From Collimonas sp. PA-H2 (lineage in GTDB: Bacteria > Pseudomonadota > Gammaproteobacteria > Burkholderiales > Burkholderiaceae_D): a stretch of 64,000 nt of DNA. A program made the translations under genes and the position numbers. The stretch spans positions 4,526,001-4,590,000 of the forward strand of contig NZ_PDBX01000001.1 of NCBI RefSeq assembly GCF_002564105.1, written 5' to 3'. The notes beneath the pieces were generated by a model, which saw only the letters and a list, made by a program, of their open reading frames with translations, did no database searches and was not told the origin of the DNA. Below, piece after piece: positions 38,133 to 46,620 of the stretch (position 1 is its first letter; the number at the start of each line of letters is the position of its first letter).

Positions 38133-38928
38133 TTATGTCGATTTCCGGCCGATCTTCCCGACGGCAACTGTCAGCGTATCGATCGCCAGATGGCTGTATC
38201 GCTGAGTGCTGCGCGGGTCCTTGTGACCCAGTACACGGCCGACCGTAAATAGGTCCACACCAGCATTAATCAGCTCGCTGGCCGCACTATGGCGCAGGTC
38301 ATGGAAGTGAATATGCACCAAATCGCAAACTTGCCTGGCGCGCTGGAATGCCCTCTGAATCGTGATCTTTGGTGTTTTTTGGTTGAAGTGCCGGACGCAG
38401 ACCAAAATACGTGGCTGGTAGGAATCACCCGCGGGTCGCCGTTCTTGGTATCCATCAGGTAAAACGTCTGGCCTCGAATCTGGGCACGCAGTATCTCACC
38501 AAGTCTGAGGCCAGAATAGAAGGCAATCCTTATTGCCAAGCGTGTAGGGCGATTGGTGCATGCCCTAGAGAGCATCAGCATCAGCATCCGCGCACGGCTG
38601 GCGTATTCCTGTCGTTCATTCTTGACTACAGGTACGGTAACCCTGGAGGCCGGATCGTCCTTGCACATGTTATGGTATTTCCATCCGTACCGGCATGCCG
38701 CAGTCAAATATCTGATTCGGTTTCTGATCGACGCCGGCGAGAATGAGCGCTTGTCGTCCTCATTTGCTCTGACGCCCTTGGCAGCAAAGAACTTGCAGGC
38801 AGCTCTGGTCTCCATGATAGCTTGCCAAGCGCTGTTGATTTGTATGAGACTCTTGACGACATATTTTTTTTATAGTCGCGAAGGCTTAGTCGATCTATCC
38901 GATTTCCTTCAGTGCCCGGATTGAGCAT
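38133..38928 (-). pseudogene. Tyrosine-type site-specific integrase, frameshifted
   Basis: The reading frame of a phage/island integrase is split in three. The N-terminus begins MLNPGTEGNRIDRLSLRDYKK and breaks at an A8 tract near 38870, continuing as INSAWQAIMETRAACKFFAAKG. The middle carries the first catalytic Arg (FYSGLRLGEIL) and DTKNGDPRVIP. A second frameshift near 38400 moves to the segment with HFHDLRHSAASELINAG and LGHKDPRSTQRYSHL, which supply the H-x-x-R, His and Tyr nucleophile residues. All catalytic motifs are still readable, so inactivation is recent. Its position at the tRNA-Ser 3' end fits an integrated element. Confidence 0.85.
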
Positions 38929-38995
38929 CGTTATGGACTAGCGCACTGATATTAAACCTGAGTTCACTGTCAATAAGCTATCGGGCATCCAGCGG

Positions 38996-39556
38996 CTAGA
39001 ACTTGGGTTGGTTGACTCCAACAATTATGAGTCCCCACATGATCGTCCCTATGACAATCACTGTCCAATTCGATCGGCTGAATTTGGAATTTTCGGCGTA
39101 ATGAGAATCTACTGCCGCATTTATCCGATTTACATGTGCCTGCATCGGAAGCAAGTAAATGAACGAAAGCAGGTAGTACAACAGCCACGGCTCTCGAAGT
39201 CGGGCAGCGACTGTAATTAGCACCCATCCTGCGGCCCATGCAATGGGAGGCACAACTGATTGCACTCCGATATTAGCGCCATATTTGTGAATGCGGGAAA
39301 AGCATTGATAGCAGAAAAAGACCGAGAATACGGACCTAACGCCTGGAGCTATGTTGGAGTTCTCTCGGATCTTGATGATCCGCCAGTTTCTGTAGAACCA
39401 GTAAATCTCATAAATTCCCGCCGTGAAGATAGACATGATAGCGAGCTTGAAAAGAGATACTGAAAAAAATGACGGCTCAATTTCGATAGTTTTGTAAAGC
39501 TGCGAGCCATTGGAAATGTCGTTTACCTTAATGGCACTCATTGAATCAGTGATCAC
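38996..39556 (-). CDS. Predicted membrane protein, DUF4234-like
   Basis: 186-residue protein with about four hydrophobic segments (LAIMSIFTAGIYEIYWFYRNW near 35-57, then VPPIAWAAGWVLITVAARL, LLYYLLSFIYLLPM and VIVIGTIMWGLIIVGV). The motif T-x-G-I-Y-x-x-Y-W-F-Y resembles the DUF4234/TM-domain families of small bacterial membrane proteins. AT-rich compared with the core genome. Function unknown. Confidence 0.6.
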   Translation of the reverse strand: MITDSMSAIKVNDISNGSQLYKTIEIEPSFFSVSLFKLAIMSIFTAGIYEIYWFYRNWRIIKIRENSNIAPGVRSVFSVFFCYQCFSRIHKYGANIGVQSVVPPIAWAAGWVLITVAARLREPWLLYYLLSFIYLLPMQAHVNRINAAVDSHYAENSKFSRSNWTVIVIGTIMWGLIIVGVNQPKF

Positions 39557-39772
39557 TTTTCCCCCTGGAGTCTAATGGTTGATTCGCGGACATCTCGATT
39601 CGACCATGGCTGATAATGTTGCTGCACATTATCGTTTCTTGATTGTATAATTTGCAAATGAATTATGTGAATTTCTAGGCGGCGCGTGCTCTCAGGCGAC
39701 CCGTAAGATTGAGATCTGATACAAAAAATCGTTTGGGGTAATGATTGCCACCCTACAGGGCGCTATTGAGGC

Positions 39773-40285
39773 ATGAAAAATCGCAATCCTGCACTGCTCT
39801 CGTTCAAGCCGATTGAGCCAGGAGACCTTCGCCGCCTCCTCGATCTTGCACGACAAGATAGGCACGCCTTTTTTCAGAAGTACCCAGAATGGGCCCGACT
39901 TTACGCCGATCGTGTCATCGGAGTAGCCCTTTGCCAAGGAGCTGCGGTCCACTACACGGACACAACTGCCGGCATCAACGACTTTGATGTTTACACATTT
40001 TTTGCTGCCCATCCCGAGCGTCGCTGGTATTCAAAACGGCTGAAGTCCGTGGATTTTGGGAATCCGAAGTTTGGACAATCCGAGATAGCTAGGCCAGGTT
40101 TTCAGGGGCGTCGAGTGGACCTCATGAGCCGAGCAATCGAAGTGTTGCCGGGTGCGGATTTGGCTGACACTCTGTGTCGTTGGTTAAGTGCTGGCGCGAG
40201 CGAAACAGCCCGTGAGCTCCGCAAAAAAACCGTGGTGTTGCTAGAGCCCGAGGATAGACTTGGCACAGTGGTGTGGCCAATTTAG
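39773..40285 (+). CDS. Conserved protein with nucleotidyltransferase-like motifs
   Basis: 170 residues. The centre reads GAAVHYTDTTAGINDFDVYTFF and later RRVDLMSRAI. A G-x(n)-G-x-x-D-x-D core followed by a separate VDL strand is the layout of the minimal nucleotidyltransferase fold (MNT/AbiEii-like), with D-F-D as candidate metal ligands. This assignment is by motif reading only. It stands alone in accessory DNA with no obvious partner toxin or antitoxin next to it. Confidence 0.6.
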   Translation: MKNRNPALLSFKPIEPGDLRRLLDLARQDRHAFFQKYPEWARLYADRVIGVALCQGAAVHYTDTTAGINDFDVYTFFAAHPERRWYSKRLKSVDFGNPKFGQSEIARPGFQGRRVDLMSRAIEVLPGADLADTLCRWLSAGASETARELRKKTVVLLEPEDRLGTVVWPI

Positions 40286-40345
40286 TCGGCATCCCCAATA
40301 CCTGCCATCAGATGTTGTAGGGCAGAAGAACAAGGAAATTAATTA

Positions 40346-40828
40346 ATGAAAGAGTCTACTTTGAAGTTGGTATTTTTTTGTGGTTTGTTAGTGTCGAGTG
40401 TGGCGTTGTCAGCTGGAGTTTGGAAGCCGGCCGTACTCAAGCCAAGTGACGAGGCAAAATGGATCTTGAATGTTAATAACCATCAAACCGCCGATGGCTC
40501 CAGCGTAAGAGACGTGCTGGCCTATGCGGAACGAGTTCGCCCCAGGCAATTCAAGGTCGCGAAGATTGATGTCGGCTATAACGGTGCTACTGGAAAACCG
40601 GATTCAGTATTTATTGGCTACTGGATCGGTCGCAATCGCAAAGAGGGCGATCAATTCATTGATTTGGGATATCCAATGACAAAGAATGGCGCGATTGCGA
40701 CCATTGATTTAAAAGATAGACCAACGCTAACCGCATTGGAGAAAGGCCGTGAATCCTTCTTGCACGAAATTGACTCCATCTATTCCGAAAATTGCGTACA
40801 GCCGGGAACTACAGAGCGACTCTGCTAA
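40346..40828 (+). CDS. Hypothetical exported protein
   Basis: 160 residues with a Sec signal peptide (LKLVFFCGLLVSSVALSAG, cleavage near residue 23). The mature part contains ILNVNNHQTADGSSVRDVLAYAERVRP and VFIGYWIGRNRKEGDQ, and ends with a possible Cys pair (ENCVQPGTTERLC). No known domain recognised. A purine-rich region lies before the ATG. The gene is immediately left of the IS3 element and is not interrupted by it. Confidence 0.6.
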   Translation: MKESTLKLVFFCGLLVSSVALSAGVWKPAVLKPSDEAKWILNVNNHQTADGSSVRDVLAYAERVRPRQFKVAKIDVGYNGATGKPDSVFIGYWIGRNRKEGDQFIDLGYPMTKNGAIATIDLKDRPTLTALEKGRESFLHEIDSIYSENCVQPGTTERLC

Positions 40829-40893
40829 TGAGCTGTAGTGCAGTTAAGTTGGTATGAGGTTCCCTCTGTTTTTCGTCTTCCAACAGACGACTT

Positions 40894-41784
40894 CTATGCA
40901 GCTCGTTTTTCCTGATTCTGTTCACTGATCCAGCGCTGTAGAAACTGGAGCGGCGATTTATAACCGAGGGTCGAATGCTGCCGCTTGCGATTGTAAAACA
41001 CCTCGATGTATTCGAAACTGGCCGCCCTCATTTCAGTCTGGGTGGTGTAGCGCAGGCCATGGTAACGTTCGTTCTTGAAACTGTTGAACCAGCTCTCAGT
41101 CGGCGAATTGTCCCAGCAATTTCCCTTGCGGCTCATCGAACACGTCATACCGAACTCACGCAACTTGTCCTGGTAGGCCTGACTGGCGTACTGGCTGCCG
41201 CGGTCCGAATGATGCAGGACGCCGGGCGCAGGACGTCGGCGGAACCAGGCCATCGTCAGCGCGTCTGCCACCAACTCAGTCGTCATACGCGGCTTGAGCG
41301 ACCAGCCGATCACTTCCCGATTGAACAGATCCAGAACGATGGCGAGGTACAGCCAGCCTTCATCGGTCCACAAGTAGGTGATGTCGGCCGTCCAAACCTG
41401 ATTCGGCGCCGCCGGCGCGAAATCGCGGTCAAGCAGGTTTCTCGCCACTGGCAAACCGTGCTTCGATTCGGTCGTAACCCGGTAGCGCCGCTTGTGGCGC
41501 GCATGAATTCCGTGCGTGCGCATCAACCGCTCTACGCGTCCCTTGCTCGCCGTGTAGCCCCGCCACCGCAACTCGCGGATCATCCGAGGACTGCCATAAG
41601 CACCTTTTACCTCGGCGTGGATGGCGCGGATCATGGCCAGCGTCTGGCCGGCCGTCAGGCGCTTGCGATCGGGCGTGCCGCCACTCTTCCAGGCTCGGTA
41701 ACCGCTGATGCTCACGTCGAGCGTATCGCACATTTCCCTCAGCGCGAATCGATTAGTCTGCGCATCGATCCAGGCGTACTTCAC
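40894..41784 (-). CDS. IS3-family transposase OrfB (DDE integrase core)
   Basis: 296 residues with the rve DDE domain. Catalytic residues are seen in VWTADITYLW (first Asp), LHHSDRGSQYASQAY (second Asp) and NSPTESWFNSFKNE (Glu). The N-terminal HTH_21 segment (GSPRMIRELRWRGYTASKGRVERLMR) is present. The open frame begins at a GTG overlapping the orfA stop; the active transposase is probably the OrfAB frameshift fusion. Confidence 0.95.
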   Translation of the reverse strand: MKYAWIDAQTNRFALREMCDTLDVSISGYRAWKSGGTPDRKRLTAGQTLAMIRAIHAEVKGAYGSPRMIRELRWRGYTASKGRVERLMRTHGIHARHKRRYRVTTESKHGLPVARNLLDRDFAPAAPNQVWTADITYLWTDEGWLYLAIVLDLFNREVIGWSLKPRMTTELVADALTMAWFRRRPAPGVLHHSDRGSQYASQAYQDKLREFGMTCSMSRKGNCWDNSPTESWFNSFKNERYHGLRYTTQTEMRAASFEYIEVFYNRKRQHSTLGYKSPLQFLQRWISEQNQEKRAA

Positions 41785-42086
41785 AGAACATCCTTCGCGA
41801 AGTACGCCGCTGCCTTTTTTATGATTTCGTTCTCCCGCTTGAGCTTGGCATTCTCGGCACGTAAGCGCGACAATTCCATCTCTTCCGGTGTCACAACCTT
41901 GCTACCAGCGCCGTTCAACTTGCCAGCCTTAGCGGCCTTGACCCAGTTGCGCAGCGTTTGTTCGCTTAGACCAAGTTCCTTGGCTGTCGCCGCGAAGGAC
42001 TCGCAGGCATTGACCCGTCTGACTGCCAATTCCTTGAATTCCGCCGTGTATGAACTTCTTGAAATCTTCATTTCTTGCCTTCCCAA
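41781..42086 (-). CDS. IS3-family transposase OrfA
   Basis: 101 residues with an HTH_Tnp_1 domain (SRSSYTAEFKELAVRRVN ... ATAKELGLSEQTLRNWVKAAKAG) and a C-terminal leucine-zipper-type coiled coil (ELSRLRAENAKLKRENEIIKKA). The codons ATA AAA AAG near 41815 form the AAAAAAG slippery heptamer that permits -1 frameshifting into orfB. Confidence 0.93.
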   Translation of the reverse strand: MGRQEMKISRSSYTAEFKELAVRRVNACESFAATAKELGLSEQTLRNWVKAAKAGKLNGAGSKVVTPEEMELSRLRAENAKLKRENEIIKKAAAYFAKDVL

Positions 42087-42174
42087 AGTAACGTCAATTT
42101 TACGTCACCTGTGGAAGACGAAATTTCAGGGAAAGCTCAGTATGAAAAGCTAATTTTATTGGATTGGTTTCAGA

Positions 42175-42681
42175 ATGTCAGTAACCGCCACTGAGATAAA
42201 TAAATTGATCGAGAGCGAACTTGCAGGTATTCATGATGCAGGTGTTGTGCATCACATTCGCACTCTATTGGTTACGCCGCAATCGATTTTGCGAGATTGG
42301 GACTTTGGAGGCATTGGCGAAAAATATCCATGTTGGTCTATTCTGGATCACGAAAAATCCGGTACAGGCATTGGTCATTGCGAATTTGGTTTTGGTCCTA
42401 AAACCCCCTGGGGACTCGTTGGTCTAGCTGGCCATGACCACATGTCACTTGGGATGGATTGTGAATGGTTCTCCACCTTTGTTGAAGCTTTCTTTGACTC
42501 GATGGCAGCTACAGAGCTGCCAATATGGAGAATCTTCAAACAGGAGGGCGGAGCGTACCCAGGGATAGCTATTACTGGCGAAGCCGATTGGAATTCCACT
42601 TGGGAGAAAATAGGCAGGTTGAGAGCCGTCGATCCAGGTGGACGATACCATTGTTCGCATGATATTCAGTTTCGACTATAG
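42175..42681 (+). CDS. Hypothetical protein, immunity-like
   Basis: 168-residue acidic, Trp- and aromatic-rich soluble protein (RDWDFGGIGEKYPCWSILDHEKSGTGIGHCEFGFGP, WNSTWEKIGRL). It lies just after the IS3 element and before a DUF6678-type gene. The composition and context resemble immunity proteins of polymorphic toxins, but I do not recognise the family. Confidence 0.6.
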   Translation: MSVTATEINKLIESELAGIHDAGVVHHIRTLLVTPQSILRDWDFGGIGEKYPCWSILDHEKSGTGIGHCEFGFGPKTPWGLVGLAGHDHMSLGMDCEWFSTFVEAFFDSMAATELPIWRIFKQEGGAYPGIAITGEADWNSTWEKIGRLRAVDPGGRYHCSHDIQFRL

Positions 42682-42703
42682 CTAATGGGGGCGACTTGAA
42701 AGG

Positions 42704-43036
42704 ATGATAGGCCGTACTGTGTTTTCTCTGATGAATGAAACGAAGTGGAATGAACTGCGACGTGCAATGTGCAAACTGGGCCAAGCCTCGCCGAAGTGGC
42801 GCATTTTGGATGTTCAGAGTGACCACCTTTCCGGTTGGGATTCGGAATGGTTTTACCACTTTCCCTTAGGCGGATATAAAACGATTCGCTGGGTTGAAAT
42901 TGCGGTCGACTCGGCAGCGCAGCGAAAAATACTCCTTGATCTTTTGGTGCCAATGCATGTACCTGGAGAGCAGACGGATATCGGTTTTCGTATTTTCGGA
43001 TATGGTGAACTAGGTGCTGCCATAAGCTATTTGTAG
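42704..43036 (+). CDS. DUF6678-like small protein
   Basis: 110 residues: LMNETKWNELRRAM, WRILDVQSDHLSGWDSEWFYHFPLGGYKTIRWVEI. The 'NxTKW...L' start and 'GWDxEWFYHFPxGGYKxIxWxEI' core match the DUF6678 family, which is often found as immunity-type or orphan genes. A start at an internal ATG (MNETKW, 42731) is possible. 22 nt after the preceding gene. Confidence 0.65.
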   Translation: MIGRTVFSLMNETKWNELRRAMCKLGQASPKWRILDVQSDHLSGWDSEWFYHFPLGGYKTIRWVEIAVDSAAQRKILLDLLVPMHVPGEQTDIGFRIFGYGELGAAISYL

Positions 43037-43078
43037 TTCCATCCATCGGAGATTGGAAGTTACATCCGTATTTTAAAT

Positions 43079-43555
43079 ATGAAAAACAAGTCAAAAACAA
43101 AGCTGGACACAATTGTCGATACCTACGAAGAGCTCGCAGCGGAGTATAGAGCTCTCGGCGATCAAAAATTAATAGACCTATTTGATTCCTTTATACCGTT
43201 CATCCAAACAGCGAAAGCTAATCCCCAAGTGAAGCGTTCAGCGATTGTTGCAGGCTGCGAGCAGGGCTTAAGAGAAACGCCGCTGCTCCTCACTAATTTT
43301 AAGCTGTCAGAAGATATTCAAGGTGTGGCACTTAAAATATTTTATAGAGTGGTGGAGATTCATATGCCTGTTTTTTTCGAAAAAGAGCGGCAGAAGCGAG
43401 AGATGATAGTTCGCCGTGGAAAGATCAAAGGAGAAAGCGAGTGGCATCTACTCAGAAATCGCGTGGACGAGATTGAAGGGGACGCCGCTCATGAAGTGGA
43501 ACTACTAGCGCTCTACAAGATGCTGGATGATTACGAGAGCGCTGCATATGAATGA
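43079..43555 (+). CDS. Hypothetical helical protein
   Basis: 158 residues, predicted mostly alpha-helical and charged (TIVDTYEELAAEYRALGDQKLIDLFDSFIPF, EKERQKREMIVRRGKIKG). No recognised domain. Its end overlaps the following membrane-protein gene by 8 nt (ATGAATGA), so the two are coupled. Confidence 0.6.
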   Translation: MKNKSKTKLDTIVDTYEELAAEYRALGDQKLIDLFDSFIPFIQTAKANPQVKRSAIVAGCEQGLRETPLLLTNFKLSEDIQGVALKIFYRVVEIHMPVFFEKERQKREMIVRRGKIKGESEWHLLRNRVDEIEGDAAHEVELLALYKMLDDYESAAYE

Positions 43556-43904
43556 AGATCTATCCCGCCTTGTATCGGCAAATAGATACGAAACCCTGCA
43601 CTGGAGCTTGATAAACATTTTCGCACGTCTGTTCGGGATTATGGCGTTGCTTGTGGGGTTTGCGTTTGGACTAGCAGCATTGCTTCAATTTTGGGGCGCT
43701 GGCCTGTCCACTCCGGGAGTTAGCGCCTTGGAGAATTTCTTTCTATCGGCTTTCTCTCTAGCGCTGGCTGCAACGTTTCTGACCGTGCGTCCTTACAGAC
43801 TTGACGTGGCGCGTGAGGATTCGAATACGTCAGATAAGCCTGGGCGGAAGTTGGGATGGTGGACTGGCACTCCCAAAAGAAAATATGTGGGAATTGAAGA
43901 GTGA
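43548..43904 (+). CDS. Small two-helix membrane protein
   Basis: 118 residues starting MNEDLSRLVSANRYETLHWSLIN, with two transmembrane segments (LFGIMALLVGFAFGLAALLQF near 28-48 and NFFLSAFSLALAATFLTV near 63-82) and a basic tail (GRKLGWWTGTPKRKY). ATG 43548 overlaps the upstream gene. Function unknown. Confidence 0.6.
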   Translation: MNEDLSRLVSANRYETLHWSLINIFARLFGIMALLVGFAFGLAALLQFWGAGLSTPGVSALENFFLSAFSLALAATFLTVRPYRLDVAREDSNTSDKPGRKLGWWTGTPKRKYVGIEE

Positions 43905-43905
43905 T

Positions 43906-44142
43906 GTGAAAAATAAGCATTCGATCCCTATTCCGGCGATTGTTGCAATCGGATTTAGTTTGCCAATAGTGTTGGTCCTTGCGCTTTTATATTGTCTTTA
44001 TTCGTTCGACGTTCCCACGCCAGAACAATCTTGCAAAAAATATTGTGCGACGAAAAACCAGTCTGGTCAGTTGGTTTCGATTTTTACGCGAATTCAATCC
44101 CCAAAAGATGGGAGACCAACGCAATGTCAGTGTAATCATTGA
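43906..44142 (+). CDS. Small membrane-anchored protein
   Basis: About 78 residues: one N-terminal transmembrane helix (AIVAIGFSLPIVLVLALLYCLYSF) and a Cys-rich periplasmic tail (EQSCKKYCATKN, QCQCNH). GTG 43906 with GAAGAG just upstream is preferred; ATG 43885 would overlap the previous gene. The two CxxxC/CxC pairs may form disulfides. Function unknown. Confidence 0.45.
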   Translation: MKNKHSIPIPAIVAIGFSLPIVLVLALLYCLYSFDVPTPEQSCKKYCATKNQSGQLVSIFTRIQSPKDGRPTQCQCNH

Positions 44143-44294
44143 GCACCTGCAGTTGATTGAATTGAGTCTGTCGTGATTCGTTCAAAACGACTAATTGGGA
44201 TCAATGGGCGGAAGCACCAAAGTGATATTATTCAGGCAATCAAATCGTAAAGAAATGTTTGCTCAGTTCGGTTTCCCACATGTTGGAAGTGCTT

Positions 44295-44579
44295 ATGTCC
44301 GAGAATATATCTGAAGAGAAGTTGCTGGCTCATGCCCTGTACCATATCCGCCTTCTCCTATCTGGGTTCCTCGGAAGCCAAAACCAAGGATCGCTTGAAG
44401 TTCGCGTGGCGGCTCACTTTGCATACGCTTTACACAACGAGGCGCTCGCTGTAATTGACGGTAAAAGCTTTGATGTTTCAAGTGCCTTGAAAAATATTGA
44501 GCACATAGATCAGATCCTCAACGTCGAAGATGGCAAACGATTTATCCACGTCATATCGGCCAATGGTTCAACTAGCTAA
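44295..44579 (+). CDS. Hypothetical small helical protein
   Basis: 94 residues: SEEKLLAHALYHIRLLLSGFLG, VRVAAHFAYALHNEALAVIDGKSFD, IEHIDQILNVEDGKRF. Predicted all-helical with His-rich faces, no recognised family. ATG 44295 has GGAAG upstream; starts at 44259 or 44280 are possible. Confidence 0.5.
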   Translation: MSENISEEKLLAHALYHIRLLLSGFLGSQNQGSLEVRVAAHFAYALHNEALAVIDGKSFDVSSALKNIEHIDQILNVEDGKRFIHVISANGSTS

Positions 44580-44768
44580 CTATTTGAGAGTGTGAAAATA
44601 TGCTGTTTTCACTTGCATACGCTGAGCATGACTAAGTCCAATTAATTATTCCGGCTCTAGGTTAGTATGCGAATTTCAGCTGTCGGCCTATTCCGATCGG
44701 TCGGGCCAGCCATGGCATTGAATAGCGAAAGCACATTCACCATTGCATGATTACTGGCTCAAATTACG

Positions 44769-45170
44769 ATGAAACTTCCACACGATATCGAAGCGGAAAT
44801 TTACTTTCTAACGCCTGCCGAAGGTGGGAGGAGTTCTCCTGCATTTGACGACTATCGACCACAGATTTACTACGATGGGCGTGATTGGGACGCTAGACAC
44901 ATTTACCCTGACGTCAAACAAGTCAATCCCGGAGATACCGTCAGAGCTTTTTTGGGGTTCCTGAGTCCGGCAGAGCACCTTGGGAAGATTTATCCCGATA
45001 TGACGTTCGAAATTAGAGAGGGCGCACGAACCGTCGGGAGAGGAAGAGTAACTCGAATTATTGCACTTGAAGAGTCGGCAACTCGCTCAAAAACGGATAA
45101 GATCCTCGATGAACCATCAGCTCAGTCGTCAATTGCCTCAACGCCAAGCAGCCTAAGTCCCTCAACGTGA
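44769..45170 (+). CDS. Standalone EF-Tu domain III-like protein
   Basis: 133 residues. The first ~107 match the third beta-barrel of elongation factor Tu: DIEAEIYFLTPAEGGRSSPAFDDYRPQIYY, VNPGDTVRAFLGFLSPAEH, FEIREGARTVGRGRVTRII. No GTPase domain is nearby, so this is an orphan domain III protein, a known but uncharacterised class. The last ~20 residues (SAQSSIASTPSSL) read antisense into the end of the arr gene and look acquired by rearrangement. Possible tRNA- or EF-Ts-type binding is inference. Confidence 0.7.
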   Translation: MKLPHDIEAEIYFLTPAEGGRSSPAFDDYRPQIYYDGRDWDARHIYPDVKQVNPGDTVRAFLGFLSPAEHLGKIYPDMTFEIREGARTVGRGRVTRIIALEESATRSKTDKILDEPSAQSSIASTPSSLSPST

Positions 45171-45556
45171 TCCTTCATAGCCTGGAGTGCTTCGGGGGAG
45201 TGCCCCTGCCAATCCGTGACCTCGCCCGCGACACGTAGCGGCTCCCGGGAGCGGTACGACTTCGTCGGATTACCCGGGTATTTCTTGTCCGTCAGATTGG
45301 GGTCATCCATGATCGGGCCGGTCGGTTCCACTATGTAGATTCTGCCGCGACCTTCGCCGAGCGCTAGCTCGGCTCCCCAGGTGGCTGCCTCCAGGGTGGC
45401 GCTCAGGTAGACGTAGGTCGCCGTCTTCCTCTTGCCGTAGTTAGAGCTGTAGCCGGGCTCGATCAGGTCTCCCGGCTTCAGGTCAGCCCGGGTGCCATGG
45501 TAGAGCCGCTGTGCACTCAGATCGTCGGTGGCTGCCACCGGTTCGCTCTTAATCAT
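45122..45556 (-). CDS. arr: NAD(+)-rifampin ADP-ribosyltransferase (Arr)
   Basis: 144-residue Arr family protein that ADP-ribosylates rifamycins. It keeps the H-Y-D catalytic pattern: LYHGTRADLKPGDLI (His), TYVYLSATLEAATWGAELA (Tyr) and EVTDWQGHSPEAL (Asp). The motifs YVVEPTGPI-like IYIVEPTGPIMDDPNLTDKKYPGNPTKSYRSREPL are intact. Length is typical. It converges on and overlaps the EF-Tu-like gene. Functional resistance is likely from sequence, but expression cannot be judged. Confidence 0.92.
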   Translation of the reverse strand: MIKSEPVAATDDLSAQRLYHGTRADLKPGDLIEPGYSSNYGKRKTATYVYLSATLEAATWGAELALGEGRGRIYIVEPTGPIMDDPNLTDKKYPGNPTKSYRSREPLRVAGEVTDWQGHSPEALQAMKDHVEGLRLLGVEAIDD

Positions 45557-45826
45557 ATTTCTCTTCCTCTTCTGGGCAAGTCATAGATGACGTCCAGCTG
45601 ATGCTTATACAGGCAGAACTGGCCGGCATGTAATGTGGACGGTTGATAAGCAAGCTCCGAGATCCGCATTATTGCTAGCGTTGGATCTGATCTGAGCGCT
45701 TATGCAATGCTAATTATTCATGAAATGCGTCAAGCCTGAGCACGCCGGTCGATGGAGTCGACACTGTTCACCCGGCAGTTGTGTTGCAATAGCAAGACTG
45801 GTGAAGTCTACTTACACGGCGGGCTT

Positions 45827-46024
45827 ATGTCTACCGAGCAGGGATATTCAACGCGCCGCGTGTTTCTTCTATCTGCGGCGGCACTGCTGGGGCGCCAAGG
45901 TCGACGATTAGATCTGGGCGCGGCCATTGCAGCGTCAATCCGGCGTTCAGCAATTATGCTGTCACGACATCGTCCCAATCGATGCGATAGCCATGCAAGG
46001 AACCGAACATCTTTTCCGGTGTGA
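45827..46024 (+). pseudogene. Truncated Tat-signal protein fragment
   Basis: MSTEQGYSTRRVFLLSAAALLG is a twin-arginine signal peptide start, but the frame quickly runs into sequence antisense to the neighbouring monooxygenase remnant and stops. Only the signal region of an exported protein seems to survive. Low content beyond residue 25. Confidence 0.4.
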
Positions 46025-46620
46025 AGAAGGTCTTCATCGCAAGCGGCATCAAAAGGCTGAACAATGCCTTGGCCACCGGCCCGGAGGCCTTTCTATTGTT
46101 GGTCTTGGCGGCGTCCGCGGCGACTTTCTCGACCCTGGGCCGGCGCAGCTGCTCGTAGGCGAGAAAGGCCGTGGCAGCGTCGGGCAGGTCGGGCAGGCAG
46201 CGCGCCAGCTGGATGGCGCTCTCCATGGCGAGCGACGCTCCCTGGCCTGAACTTGACGATGGCGCGTGCGCGGCGTCGCCGACTAACACCATGCGGCTGC
46301 GATGCCACTGCGGCACCGGCGGCAGGATTTCTCCCGCGCCTGCGACGAGCAACTGCTCGGGACTCGTGTGGGCGAGCAATGCGCCGCCGGCACGGCCCTC
46401 GCCTCTGCCGCAGTCAACGGCATCGGGTGCGGCAGATTGCCAAACCACATGGTGCTGCCATCCGGCTCCGTCCAGTGGCCGAGAAATGCGCGCTTTCCAT
46501 GCACGAAGTGCATGGCGCCGGGGCGGCCGATTGCGCCGCTGCCCATCGCACGACCGCCGAATCCGAGCAGGCCGGTGTACTGCGGCCCCGGCGCCTGCGG
46601 ATCGATCAGCGTGCGGACTC
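45954..46620 (-). pseudogene. FAD-dependent monooxygenase, 5'-truncated and frameshifted
   Basis: Remnant of a PheA/TfdB-type FAD_binding_3 hydroxylase. The C-terminal part is intact: RMVLVGDAAHAPSSSSGQGASLAMESAIQLARCL, the conserved GDAAH/P loop, and a tail ending GYRIDWDDVVTA. The upstream segment (LIDPQAPGPQYTGLLGFGGRA, GKRAFLGHWTEPDGSTMWFG) is in another frame, so a frameshift lies near 46370. The N-terminal dinucleotide-binding region is missing: the frame ends at 46620 where a truncated MarR gene begins on the other strand. Confidence 0.75.

Larger units (their letters stand above)
40855..42139 (-). mobile_element. Complete IS3-family insertion sequence
   Basis: About 1285 bp. The ends are imperfect inverted repeats, TGAGGTTCCCTC... 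on the left and (reverse complement) TGAGCTTTCCCTG... on the right, both continuing into TTTCGTCTTCC. They are flanked by a 3-bp direct repeat GTA (40852-40854 and 42140-42142), the usual target duplication for IS3. It carries overlapping orfA and orfB on the minus strand with an A6G slippery site, so it looks intact and potentially active. Confidence 0.9.
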
